Source: JBBSEX01 sp038239345 (GTDB lineage: Bacteria > Acidobacteriota > Terriglobia > Bryobacterales > Bryobacteraceae). From it: a stretch of DNA of 24,377 bases. The number at the start of each line of letters is the position of its first letter. Positions within the stretch are counted from its first letter, which is position 1. Of this stretch, positions 15,021-22,524 are shown piece after piece. The stretch spans positions 1 to 24,377 of the forward strand of contig JBBSEX010000041.1 in the NCBI GenBank assembly GCA_038239345.1, read 5' to 3'. The notes beneath the pieces were generated by a model. The model saw only the letters and a program-made list of their open reading frames with translations. It was not told the DNA's origin and searched no databases. Made by a program: the position numbers and the translations under genes.

Positions 15021-15260
15021 ATGGCCGCGACAAAGCCGGCGAAGTCGCCGAAACTAGAGTACTCGGAAGCCGAAGCCGCCGAGGAATTGGGTGTAAGCAC
15101 GGAAGCGCTGCGTTCGCTGATCCAGCGCCACATCGTCGAAGGCGATGAGGATCTGACACACGTCGCCCAGACGACATTTCATGCGTCGGATTTGGTTCTT
15201 TTGCGCCTGCTCTGCGGGGAAATTTCCGCTACCCGCAAAGGTCCTCAATCCGAATCGTAG
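15021..15260 (+). CDS. Small MerR-like helix-turn-helix protein
   Basis: About 79 aa from ATG 15021, preceded by AAAAGGGG 7 nt upstream; the open frame starts earlier, at 14919. After a Lys/Pro stretch, the segment YSEAEAAEELGVSTEALRSL is a typical HTH core (excisionase/MerR type: EAAEELGVS as recognition-helix lead), then IQRHIVEGDEDLTHVAQTTF and a hydrophobic end (ASDLVLLRLLCGE). The layout of one HTH plus a short tail is common for small regulators in Acidobacteriota by recollection. It could bind the inverted repeat just upstream; that is inference. No dimerisation coiled coil is seen. Confidence 0.75.
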   Translation: MAATKPAKSPKLEYSEAEAAEELGVSTEALRSLIQRHIVEGDEDLTHVAQTTFHASDLVLLRLLCGEISATRKGPQSES

Positions 15261-15284
15261 GGCCGCCCGTCGTACAATGCCTGC

Positions 15285-16178
15285 ATGGCTAAGTTAGGTT
15301 TTATCGGGCTCGGCATTATGGGCCAGGCGATGGCCCGGCACCTGTTGCGCGCCGGGCACCAAGTCGCGCTATGGTCGAATACTGCCGCGAAGGCCCAGGC
15401 GCTCGCCGCCGAGGGTGACGTCGTACTCTGCAATTCTCCTAAAGAAGTAGCCCGTGCCGCGGAATGCGTCTTCTATTGTGTGGGGGATAGTGCCATGTCG
15501 CGGAATGTGTCGTTGGGTCAGGACGGCTTGATCCACGGTGCGGCCGCGGGTACGGTGATCGCCGATTGCAGCACCATCGCGCCCACCGTCAGCCGGGAGA
15601 TCGAAGCCGCTTTTCGCGAAAAGGGTGTGGACTTTCTCGACGCTCCTTGTACCGGCTCAAAGCCAGGTGCCGAGAAAGGCACATTGACGTTTATGGTCGG
15701 GGGCGAAAGAACGGTGTTTGACCGCGTAAAGCCATACCTTGAGATCATGGGAAAGCAACTCTATTACTGCGGAGCGGCCGGGCTCGGCCTGGAAGCCAAG
15801 CTCACCCAAAACCTGATTCTTGCGAATATCATGCAAGCATTTTCTGAAGGCATCGTCCTCAGTACCAAAGCCGGAGTGCCGCCCGAACTGATGCTTGAGA
15901 TCCTCGACAATAGTGCCGCCAAGTCGGGCCTGATCTCCTTCAAGGCTCCCTATATCCTGAAACGTGATTTCTCGACGAACTTCTCCACAAAATGGATGTT
16001 GAAGGACGTTTCCATGGCCTTGGAATCCGGAAAAGAGAAGAACGTCCCCCTCCTGGTGACCGCTTTGACGCAGCAGTTATTGCAAGCGGCCGTCTCCACC
16101 GGGCATGGCGAGGAAGATTTCTGTTCTACAATCAATGTTTTAGAGGAACTGGCCGGGATCCAGGTAGCAAGCTCCTAG
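15285..16178 (+). CDS. 3-hydroxyisobutyrate dehydrogenase-family oxidoreductase
   Basis: 297 aa, a normal length. The NAD(P)-binding start is LGFIGLGIMGQAMARHLL (GxGxxG). The substrate signature is FLDAPCTGSKPGAEKGTLTF (about 118-136), and the catalytic Lys172 lies in GLEAKLTQNLILAN. The Cys in DAPCTGSK and the overall pattern resemble the glyoxylate/succinic-semialdehyde reductase branch rather than strict 3-hydroxyisobutyrate dehydrogenase. Residue 31 onward (WSNTAAKAQ) has no Asp at the cofactor-discriminating position, which favours NADPH. The start ATG is 24 bp after the HTH gene's stop, with only a weak ribosome site, so the two may be co-transcribed. Confidence 0.88.
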   Translation: MAKLGFIGLGIMGQAMARHLLRAGHQVALWSNTAAKAQALAAEGDVVLCNSPKEVARAAECVFYCVGDSAMSRNVSLGQDGLIHGAAAGTVIADCSTIAPTVSREIEAAFREKGVDFLDAPCTGSKPGAEKGTLTFMVGGERTVFDRVKPYLEIMGKQLYYCGAAGLGLEAKLTQNLILANIMQAFSEGIVLSTKAGVPPELMLEILDNSAAKSGLISFKAPYILKRDFSTNFSTKWMLKDVSMALESGKEKNVPLLVTALTQQLLQAAVSTGHGEEDFCSTINVLEELAGIQVASS

Positions 16179-16237
16179 AAAGAAATATTCCAAAAACTGT
16201 TGCAATCCGCAAAATCATATACTAGAATTGGAATCAA

Positions 16238-16305
16238 GTCGGGGAGGCAACGTCCCACCAAAGCGAGACTAACCTCATAAAGACCCCTGAAGCAACCTCC
16301 CCGAC
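16238..16305 (+). promoter_or_regulatory. Possible structured leader RNA upstream of dxr
   Basis: GTCGGGGAGG (16238-16247) and CCTCCCCGAC (16296-16305) are a perfect 10-bp inverted repeat enclosing 48 nt. The enclosed part is flanked symmetrically by CAA on one side and GCAA on the other. A -10-like TATACT lies at 16218-16223, just upstream. No T-run follows the right arm, so it is not a simple terminator. I could not match it to SRP RNA, 6S RNA or a riboswitch class I know. It may be a small RNA or a dxr leader element. Confidence 0.45.
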
Positions 16306-16401
16306 GCCCTTTACCTCCATTCCAGCAACGCTAATTCCGAACTAAACTCCGTGCAAACGTCGGCACTATATGGCGAAAATACCCTTCGATGATATGATCG
16401 G

Positions 16402-17610
16402 TTGATAGTGGCCAATCTTTGCGTCCTAGGCTCGACTGGGTCGATCGGTACAAGCACTCTCGACGTCGTTCGCCGGCACGCTGAGCGCTTCAAGATCTTC
16501 GCGCTGGTAGCCGGTCAAAATGTCGATCTTCTAATCTCGCAAATCGCCGAATTTCGACCACATGTGGTCGTGGTCGCGACGGATGATGTGCTGCTGCGTC
16601 TTACCAATAGGTTGAAGGATCAACGCCTGGAAGTTCCCGAGTTGCGTTCTGGGGCGGCAGCCTGCGTCGAAGCGGCGATAGCTCCAGAGGTAGACTTCGT
16701 CATGTCGGCCATCGTCGGGGTTGCCGGCCTGGAAGCCACCTATGCGGCTGTTGTTGCTGGAAAGCGCATCGGCCTCGCTAACAAGGAAACGCTTGTAGCC
16801 AGCGGTAAACTTGTGATGGATGCGGCACGCCGCCACGGCACGGAATTGATTCCCGTCGATAGCGAACACAACGGAGCCCATCAGTGCCTGAGAGCCGGCC
16901 GCCGTGATGAAGTTACCCGCCTGATTTTGACGGCCTCCGGTGGGCCTTTCCGCCAAACGCCGAAAGATGAATTGCGAGAAGTAACTCCCGCCCAGGCTTT
17001 GAATCATCCAACTTGGAAGATGGGCCAGCGCATAACCATCGATTCGGCGACGCTGATGAACAAAGGTTTTGAAGTGATCGAGGCTTGCTGGCTGTTCGAT
17101 TTTCCACCCAGTGCAGTCGACGTGGTGGTGCATCCCCAATCGTCGATCCACGCCATGGTGGAATATAGCGACGGCAGCGTCATCGCCCAGATCTCGGCCA
17201 CCGATATGCGGATGCCGATCCAATACGCCCTGACTTATCCTGAACGCGATTCCGCCCCGGTGCCCCGGCTCGACTGGCGGGAGGCTCGCACGTGGACTTT
17301 TTTCCCGCCCGATTTCGATAAATTTCCGCTGCTTAGTCTGGCGTATCAAGCGCAGGCAACGGGTGGGTCGGCCACCTGCACGCTCAACGCAGCCGATGAA
17401 ATAGCGGTGGATGCGTTCTTGCACGAAGCGATCTCATTCCCGGAAATCGCCGCCGTGGTGGAAGAGACCCTGTCGCGAGTTCCGAATCGCGAACCCGCTT
17501 CGGTGGGGGAAGTGCTCGCGGTTGATCGCGAATCGCGCGCAGTGGCGAAACTGCTAGTGGGGAACCGCCGGAGCAAGAGAATTCTGTCCGAATCCGCGGT
17601 AAGGGTTTAA
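16402..17610 (+). CDS. dxr: 1-deoxy-D-xylulose-5-phosphate reductoisomerase
   Basis: Converts 1-deoxy-D-xylulose 5-phosphate to 2-C-methylerythritol 4-phosphate with NADPH, the first committed step of the MEP isoprenoid pathway. 402 aa. The NADPH site is VLGSTGSIGTSTLDVV. Metal ligands are Asp153 and Glu155 (PVDSEHNGAHQCL) and Glu227 in ATLMNKGFEVIEACWLF; Lys221 and HPTWKMG (with Trp205) line the active site. The segment after DSEHN reads GAHQ where most enzymes have AIFQ. The start is TTG 16402 or GTG 16408, neither with a good ribosome site; a TATGAT at 16393-16398 would place transcription near GTG 16408, so a leaderless message is possible. The rseP gene follows 7 bp after the stop, a common pairing. 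Confidence 0.96.
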   Translation: MIVANLCVLGSTGSIGTSTLDVVRRHAERFKIFALVAGQNVDLLISQIAEFRPHVVVVATDDVLLRLTNRLKDQRLEVPELRSGAAACVEAAIAPEVDFVMSAIVGVAGLEATYAAVVAGKRIGLANKETLVASGKLVMDAARRHGTELIPVDSEHNGAHQCLRAGRRDEVTRLILTASGGPFRQTPKDELREVTPAQALNHPTWKMGQRITIDSATLMNKGFEVIEACWLFDFPPSAVDVVVHPQSSIHAMVEYSDGSVIAQISATDMRMPIQYALTYPERDSAPVPRLDWREARTWTFFPPDFDKFPLLSLAYQAQATGGSATCTLNAADEIAVDAFLHEAISFPEIAAVVEETLSRVPNREPASVGEVLAVDRESRAVAKLLVGNRRSKRILSESAVRV

Positions 17611-17617
17611 TACATAT

Positions 17618-18925
17618 ATGGCTATCCTGCAAGATATCTGGTGGCTGCTGGTTTTGATCGGAGTCATGATTCTGATTCATGAGGCCGGACACTTCTGGGC
17701 AGCCCGCTTCTTCGACGTACGAATCGATACGTTCAGCTTCGGTTTCGGACCGCGCCTGTTCGGCTTCCGCAGAGGCGAAACAGACTTCCGTTTTTCGGCG
17801 ATCCTGTTTGGCGGTTACGTCAAAATGGCCGGCGAACAGCCAGGCGAGGATGGAGCGGCCGATCCGCGCAGCTTCTTATCGAAACCACGTTGGCAGCGGC
17901 TGATCATCGCCTTTGCCGGCCCGTTCATGAATATCGTTTTGGCTGTAGGGCTGCTGACGGGCCTCTTCATGGTGCGTTATCCGAAAGCCCCGGTGGTGCA
18001 TTCCCCCATCGTCGGCGCGATGGTCGCCAACGGCGCCGCGGCGAAGGCCGGCATTCTGGAAGGTGACCGGGTGGTGCAGATCGACAACATCGTGAATCCC
18101 ACCTGGGACGATATTCGCGCCAAGGAAAGCTTCAGTCCCAATCGTCCGCTGAACGTGATTGTTGAGCGCAACAACGAACGGAAGTTCATCACGATGACGC
18201 CAATTGCTGATGAGAAAAACGGAATCGGCGATGCCGCCTGGGCCGAACAAGCCGAGATCGAGGTCGCTTCGGTTGAGCCGGGCATGGGTGCCGAAAAAGC
18301 GGGCCTCAAGGCCGGTGATGAACTTGTGGCCATCAATGGATTGCCCATCCGGTCCACTGTGAAGATGCACGAAGTGATCCGCTCAGGGGAAGGAAAGCCC
18401 GCGCAAATCACCTATCGGCGCAACGGTAAAGACGCAACAGTTCCCGTGATTCCGGTGATCAAAAAGGTTGAGAACCAGGAAGAAACTTATATGATCGGGG
18501 TAAAGCTGCAACAGAAATTTGAGCTAACTTCGCTCTCGTTCCCCAATGCCTTCGTGGAATCCTGCCGCCAAAATCTGCGCGGCGCGACGATGATTTACAA
18601 ATTCCTGCAAGGGATGTTGGAACGCAAGATGTCGCCAAAGTCTCTTGAAGGCCCGATCGGTATTGCGAAACACGCCGGCGAAGCCGCCCGCGAAGGATCG
18701 CTGAGCTTCATCCTTTTGATGGCTGCGGTCAGCTTGAACTTGGCGATCTTCAATCTATTGCCGATACCGATTCTGGATGGTGGCGTCATCCTCCTTCTTT
18801 TAGTTGAGATGCTGCGCCGCCGTGACTTGAGCCTCGGCGTTAAGGAAGCGGTATTCAAGGTGGGCTTTGTTTTTTTAATGGCGCTTGTTGTGTTCGTACT
18901 TTATAACGACATAACGAAGAGCTAA
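17618..18925 (+). CDS. rseP: RIP zinc metalloprotease RseP (site-2 protease)
   Basis: Intramembrane zinc protease that makes the second cut in anti-sigma factors, releasing envelope-stress sigma factors, and clears signal-peptide remnants. 435 aa. HEAGH (His21, Glu22, His25) lies in the first membrane helix, and Asp387 in NLLPIPILDGG is the third zinc ligand. FGGYVKMAGE marks the membrane-reentrant beta region. Two PDZ domains follow (about 115-200, NGAAAKAGILEGDRVVQID; and about 205-290, GAEKAGLKAGDELVAINGLP), then further membrane helices. It begins 7 bp after dxr and almost certainly shares its transcript. The two PDZ domains match the proteobacterial-type layout. Confidence 0.96.
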   Translation: MAILQDIWWLLVLIGVMILIHEAGHFWAARFFDVRIDTFSFGFGPRLFGFRRGETDFRFSAILFGGYVKMAGEQPGEDGAADPRSFLSKPRWQRLIIAFAGPFMNIVLAVGLLTGLFMVRYPKAPVVHSPIVGAMVANGAAAKAGILEGDRVVQIDNIVNPTWDDIRAKESFSPNRPLNVIVERNNERKFITMTPIADEKNGIGDAAWAEQAEIEVASVEPGMGAEKAGLKAGDELVAINGLPIRSTVKMHEVIRSGEGKPAQITYRRNGKDATVPVIPVIKKVENQEETYMIGVKLQQKFELTSLSFPNAFVESCRQNLRGATMIYKFLQGMLERKMSPKSLEGPIGIAKHAGEAAREGSLSFILLMAAVSLNLAIFNLLPIPILDGGVILLLLVEMLRRRDLSLGVKEAVFKVGFVFLMALVVFVLYNDITKS

Positions 18926-18997
18926 GATCGGTTCCCTTGCTTCCACTCTCACACTTCGAGGTCCCTCTGCTCAAGCAGAACATCCAATAGCTCGTAT

Positions 18998-19023
18998 AAA
19001 CCGTCCGAAATCGCGGGCGGTTT
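18998..19023 (+). terminator. Terminator-like hairpin after rseP
   Basis: AAACCGTCC (18998-19006) and GGGCGGTTT (19015-19023) pair over 9 bp with one G-U, around an 8-nt loop. The T-tract is only the three Ts that end the stem, so termination strength is uncertain. It lies about 70 bp after the rseP stop. Confidence 0.5.
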
Positions 19024-19025
19024 AA

Positions 19026-19049
19026 TTCAGCGATGAATTGATCGCTGAA
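19026..19049. repeat. Perfect 9-bp inverted repeat
   Basis: TTCAGCGAT (19026-19034) and ATCGCTGAA (19041-19049) are exact reverse complements around GAATTG, followed by an A-tract. It lies 2 bp from the preceding hairpin and 18 bp before the degraded SDR gene. It could be an operator of that lost gene or part of a two-hairpin termination region. Confidence 0.5.
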
Positions 19050-19067
19050 AAAACTAATGGGCCTCTC

Positions 19068-19808
19068 ATGTCTAAGTTAGCCCAGAAATAGCACTCATTA
19101 CTGGCGGTTCGCGGGGTATTGGCGCAGCGATCGCGAAACGTCTGGCCGTCTGAGGGAGCAAGTGTGGCCATCACGTACGCCAAGGACGCCTTCGCGGCTT
19201 CCGCCGTGGTTAAAACGATTGAAGCTGACGGCGGAAGGGTAATGGCGATCCAGGCGGACGCCGCGGAACCCAAAGTAGTTTATCGCCGCGGTTGAAAAGA
19301 CTGTCGCTACCCTCGGCCGGCTTGATGTGCTCGTGAATAATGCCGGCACGGGCATTTCGAAAACCTCGAGGAAACCACCCTGGAGGACATGGACCGCGTG
19401 ATCAACATGACCATCCGCGGGACATTGGTTGCGACACAAACGGCGCTAAAGCACATGAAAGATGGCGGTCGCATCATCCTGATCGGCTCCTGTGTCGGCG
19501 AGCGTGTGATGACACCCGGCCTGGTAGCTTATGCCGCGACAAAGGGCGCCGTCAAGACGTTCAGTCAGGGGTTGTCCCGGGAAGTAGGGAGCCGGGGCAT
19601 CACAGTCAACAACGTACAGCCGGGTCCGATTGACACGGATCTGAATCCCTCTACCAGCGATTGGGCCATCCCTCAGATTGCCAGCACGGCGCTCGGCCGC
19701 TATGGAAAGGTTGCGGATGTTGCGGCGTTGGTGGCGTTCATAGCCGGCCCGGAGGCGTCTGATATTACCGGGGCGAATCTGACCGTTGACGGCGGAACGA
19801 ACGCCTGA
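19068..19808 (+). pseudogene. Short-chain dehydrogenase/reductase pseudogene
   Basis: Read across frames, the segment encodes a normal SDR: ALITGGSRGIGAAIAKRLA (cofactor loop), LGRLDVLVNNAGTGI, ILIGSCVGERVMTPGLVAYA with the following ATKGA (YxxxK), VNNVQPGPIDTDLN and the end SDITGANLTVDGGTNA. About four frameshifts break the first half: near 19086 (AAATAG, probably one lost base), near 19151-19155, near 19272-19280 and near 19357. The 3' half from about 19389 is open and intact, including the active-site Tyr and Lys, but it lacks the NAD(P)-binding start. The gene resembles 3-oxoacyl-ACP reductase-like enzymes with oxidoreductase activity on sugars or ketones. Sequencing error is unlikely to explain four separate indels. 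Confidence 0.85.
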
Positions 19809-19915
19809 CCGGAGCTCTTGAATCTCATCGAGCCTCTATTGGAACCGTAGCTTCTGCCCGTCCCAAATGATGGAGCCTACTTGACTCTTGGTGGCGATTA
19901 TGACAGAACAATGCG

Positions 19916-20287
19916 ATGCAGAACATTCACACGGTCCTGAAGACCCCTGACCCCTTGGCGATCGCTCACAAGATCGCCGAGCTAGAAGCGAAGATTCACG
20001 CTCTCGAATCGGTGATCGTCATCTCCAATAAGAACGTAACGATACGCGCCGATCATATTTTGATGAAAGCCAACATAAGCGTTATGATCCAAGCCCCCGG
20101 CGGTTACGTAAATGCCGATTTGACGGGCGTTTCATTAGTAGGCGGCCCCATCCGATGCGCCGGATCGCAATTCACGGTCGATTCCGGCGCCGCGCAATTC
20201 TCGCTTTCAACCTGCACATTTAGCTGTGCCATATACGCACCGGTGGTAACCTCCGCTAAAGGTGCCTGTTCAGGCGCGCCCTTGTGA
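19916..20287 (+). CDS. Small hypothetical, spike/beta-helix-like repeats
   Basis: 123 aa. After a short helix with heptad spacing (DPLAIAHKIAELEAKIHALE), the protein shows alternating hydrophobic residues (ESVIVISNKNVTIRADHILM, then KANISVMIQAPGGYVNADLT). This resembles the triple-stranded beta-helix of VgrG/gp5-type spike tails. The end is Cys-containing (RCAGSQF, STCTFSCA). The frame's stop overlaps the GTG start of the next gene by GTGA, which supports it being translated. No spike partner genes are nearby, and the resemblance is by eye only. The start at 19916 is one of several closely spaced ATGs. Confidence 0.5.
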   Translation: MQNIHTVLKTPDPLAIAHKIAELEAKIHALESVIVISNKNVTIRADHILMKANISVMIQAPGGYVNADLTGVSLVGGPIRCAGSQFTVDSGAAQFSLSTCTFSCAIYAPVVTSAKGACSGAPL

Positions 20288-21111
20288 GGTACCCCGATAA
20301 GATCATCGTTGTGGATCGTTTTGCTCCTTTGCGAACCCATCTACTCACGCTGCTGGCCGGCCTTGGCGAAGAGGACTGGAATCTCCCTACCGCCGCGCCC
20401 GGCTGGTCTGTGAGCGATGTGGCGGCACATTTATTGGGCGGTGATATTTGGATCCTCTCCGCGAAGCGCGACGGTTTCCGTTCGGCGCAGGAAATCAATA
20501 GTCACGATCAACTCATCGAATTGGTGAACCGCTTGAATGGCGAGTGGGTCCTGGCGGCTCGCCGAATGAGTCCACCTTTACTCCGCGACTTCCTGGCCTT
20601 TTCCGGTCCCAAAGTGGAGGCGTACTTTGCGTCTTTAGACCCGATGGCGAAGGGCGATGCCGTTACTTGGGCGGGTCCCGATGCAGCACCGGTGTGGTTC
20701 GATCTCGCGCGCGAATTTACGGAGCGCTGGCACCACCAGCAACAGATTCGCGACGCGACCGGCCGCCCGCCACTCTACGACCCATACTTTCTATCACCAG
20801 TACTAGATGCATTCGTGCGAGCGTTGCCCCATGCTTTTCGTAATGCCGCGGCACCGGCTGGAACCTCCGTAAGGTTCGAGATTTCAGGCGAGGCGGGTGG
20901 TGTCTGGTTCCTTCACAAAGCCGAGGAAGCTTGGACGCTCCTTCTGGATTCACCCGCCGAGCCCGCAACCAACGTGGTACTCCCTCAGGACACGGCTTGG
21001 CGTCTCTTCACCAAGGGAATCGATCGCGAAAAGGCCCGCTCTCTGGCCATGATCGGCGGAAGAGCCGACCTCGCCGCGCCAATTTTTGCGACCACTGCCA
21101 TAATCGGTTGA
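20284..21111 (+). CDS. DinB-superfamily, maleylpyruvate isomerase-type protein
   Basis: 275 aa with a GTG start overlapping the preceding stop. The N-terminal domain has PGWSVSDVAAHLLGGD, the typical mycothiol-dependent maleylpyruvate isomerase/DinB helix. His49 and the pair Glu147/His151 (EFTERWHHQQQIRDATGRP) are spaced as the metal ligands known from the corynebacterial enzyme (His, Glu, His with ExxxH). The C-terminal domain (about 180-270) has VRFEISGEAGGVWFLHKAEE and the region of the SCP2-like fold. The family opens or isomerises substrates with a low-molecular-weight thiol. Mycothiol is an actinobacterial thiol, so in this host the true thiol and substrate are unknown; bacillithiol or glutathione could serve. 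Confidence 0.85.
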   Translation: MRYPDKIIVVDRFAPLRTHLLTLLAGLGEEDWNLPTAAPGWSVSDVAAHLLGGDIWILSAKRDGFRSAQEINSHDQLIELVNRLNGEWVLAARRMSPPLLRDFLAFSGPKVEAYFASLDPMAKGDAVTWAGPDAAPVWFDLAREFTERWHHQQQIRDATGRPPLYDPYFLSPVLDAFVRALPHAFRNAAAPAGTSVRFEISGEAGGVWFLHKAEEAWTLLLDSPAEPATNVVLPQDTAWRLFTKGIDREKARSLAMIGGRADLAAPIFATTAIIG

Positions 21112-21203
21112 GCCTTCGCGCATCGGCACAGTCATGACCGCGAGCATGATTCACGCGGTTGGCCAAGCGTTGACACACGTGCGTATCAGGACGGCAAGCG
21201 CCA

Positions 21204-21497
21204 GTGCAGGAAGCTTTCGGCGTCGAAGTAATGGAGAGCCACCATGCGTTGGCGGACATTCACTGGCTGGCGGCGATCCCGAGGCTCGTGCAGCGGACCT
21301 GATGGAAGTCCTGAAGGACCCAGCGATTCAGGGCGTCGTCTCCACCATCGGAGGTGATGACTCCATCCGCATCGGCGATTACACGAATGGACTTCGGACA
21401 AACCGACCCGAAGTTCGTTCTTCCCATCGGAACGGCGGCGGAAATCGACTGCGACCGTAAGCAGGTTCGATTACTCGAGTCGCCAACGATCTGGTAA
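21204..21497 (+). pseudogene. LD-carboxypeptidase (peptidase S66) remnant
   Basis: Three pieces in changing frames match the S66 family (LD-carboxypeptidase A / microcin-C resistance MccF): EAFGVEVMESHHALADIHWL (21204 to about 21279), then EARAADLMEVLKDPAIQGVV and STIGGDDSIRI (to about 21385), then MDFGQTDPKFVLPIGTAAEI and DCDRKQVRLLES to the stop at 21495-21497. Full-length family members run over 300 residues. Here the region between GGDDSIRI and TRMDFGQTDPK, which carries most of the catalytic dyad surroundings, is missing, as is the N-terminus. A frameshift and a large internal deletion have thus disabled it. The rest of the gene is not elsewhere in the window. Confidence 0.75.
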
Positions 21498-21590
21498 AGC
21501 CTGTGGGCATTGGTTCCGTGTTCCCGTCCAAAAACAGTCGCGTTAGCTATCGTATGTGAAGTACTTTGCTCTCGCAAGTGGGGTAGTTCA

Positions 21591-22139
21591 ATGAGCTTCG
21601 GCGGGACCGAGATGAAATCGAATTTAAGCCAGGGACATCCCGGCCAGGGGTCCAATTGGCTCATCCGCCGCTCCGCGCTGATCGCGGTGCTGATCGGGGC
21701 CGGGGGTTCGTTCCTTTTGATGCTTCGGGCAGGCCAGCGTAATAATTCCCGAGTCCTGCTGGGGCTGATGACGATATGGGTACTCTCGCCGTTCGTAGCT
21801 CTGCTGACGGCTTACGTGGTTTCGAAGCGCTGGTCGACCCTTACCCGAATAACGCTTCATATCGTGATGCTGGTTATCGCGCTCGGCTCTTTGGCCAGCT
21901 ACGGGTATGTGGCCTTGAGGCCTCCGAAGGCGCAGGCCGCCGCTGTTTACGTTGTTTTTCCCCCGGTATCGTGGCTTCTTATTGGCGGGTCGCTTCTTAC
22001 CCCCGCTTCCCTTTCTGGCGGGCGGGCTCGCCGAGGGGACCAAGCCTGGCCGTATTGCAAAGCCGTAGCTGGTAGGCTCAAGATGGAATGTTTCAAATTG
22101 CGAGCGCGGTATCCACCAACGTTGGCAGCCAACTCCTGA
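21591..22139 (+). CDS. Four-helix membrane hypothetical protein
   Basis: About 182 aa from ATG 21591; ATG 21612 is an alternative, and both have only partial ribosome sites. Hydrophobic helices lie in order at ALIAVLIGAGGSFLLML, LLGLMTIWVLSPFVALL, LHIVMLVIALGSLASYG and AVYVVFPPVSWLLIGGSLL. The family is common in soil bacteria as small uncharacterised membrane proteins. The last about 50 residues (TPASLSGGRARRGDQAWPYC onward) are basic and composition-shifted; in another frame the same DNA reads FLAGGLAEGTKPG, so a late frameshift is possible. It overlaps the start of the next gene by 52 bp, in another frame. Confidence 0.6.
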   Translation: MSFGGTEMKSNLSQGHPGQGSNWLIRRSALIAVLIGAGGSFLLMLRAGQRNNSRVLLGLMTIWVLSPFVALLTAYVVSKRWSTLTRITLHIVMLVIALGSLASYGYVALRPPKAQAAAVYVVFPPVSWLLIGGSLLTPASLSGGRARRGDQAWPYCKAVAGRLKMECFKLRARYPPTLAANS

Positions 22140-22522
22140 CTCTCTTTGTCCTGGCCATACCAGTGGCATGCGTGACTTGGACCGTAACCCATGAAGAAGT
22201 GTTTCGCGAGCCTCGCGATTGGTGCGCGGAAAAGAGCACATCCTGTCCAACCGTCGCCGAGAGGAAATTCTTCTACCTGTTCACCTGTGAATATTGTTTC
22301 AGTCACTACGTCGCCGCGGCGTTCTTAATCGTGATGCAATACCGCCTGCTTTACGATGACTGGCGGGGGTACCTAGTGGCGGGGTTCGCCTTGGTTTGGG
22401 TGGCGAATCTATATATGAGCTTATTCGGACGGCTGCGCCTGGAAACGAAAAAGGTGAAAACCGAAATTGACATCGACGAAAAGGCAGTTGCGGCCATCAC
22501 CCCGTCAGCAGTCCCCAAATAA
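22088..22522 (+). CDS. Membrane hypothetical protein with Cys cluster
   Basis: 144 aa with two to three hydrophobic segments (LLTLFVLAIPVACVTWTV, VAAAFLIVMQYRLLY, GYLVAGFALVWVANLYMSLF). Between them sits a conserved-looking soluble part: THEEVFREPRDWCAEKSTSC, then FFYLFTCEYCFSHYV. The four Cys could bind metal or form a disulfide pair. I recall similar proteins in Acidobacteriota (HEEVFREPR plus CEYCFSHYV) but know no function. The C-terminal 25 residues are charged and cytoplasmic-looking. The start overlaps the end of the upstream membrane gene, and its stop lies 2 bp before a candidate insertion-sequence end. Confidence 0.75.
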   Translation: MFQIASAVSTNVGSQLLTLFVLAIPVACVTWTVTHEEVFREPRDWCAEKSTSCPTVAERKFFYLFTCEYCFSHYVAAAFLIVMQYRLLYDDWRGYLVAGFALVWVANLYMSLFGRLRLETKKVKTEIDIDEKAVAAITPSAVPK

Positions 22523-22524
22523 AA

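Noticed and set aside
16238..16305. SRP (4.5S) RNA or 6S RNA
   Set aside because: The conserved SRP tip (GGAAGGAAGCAGCC-like) is absent, and the size and bulge layout do not match 6S RNA.
16531..17424. Long minus-strand frame of 297 aa within dxr
   Set aside because: Antisense to a textbook DXR sequence; it lacks any recognisable domain.
18998..19049. CRISPR-like repeats
   Set aside because: There are just two unrelated hairpins, with no repeated spacer arrangement.
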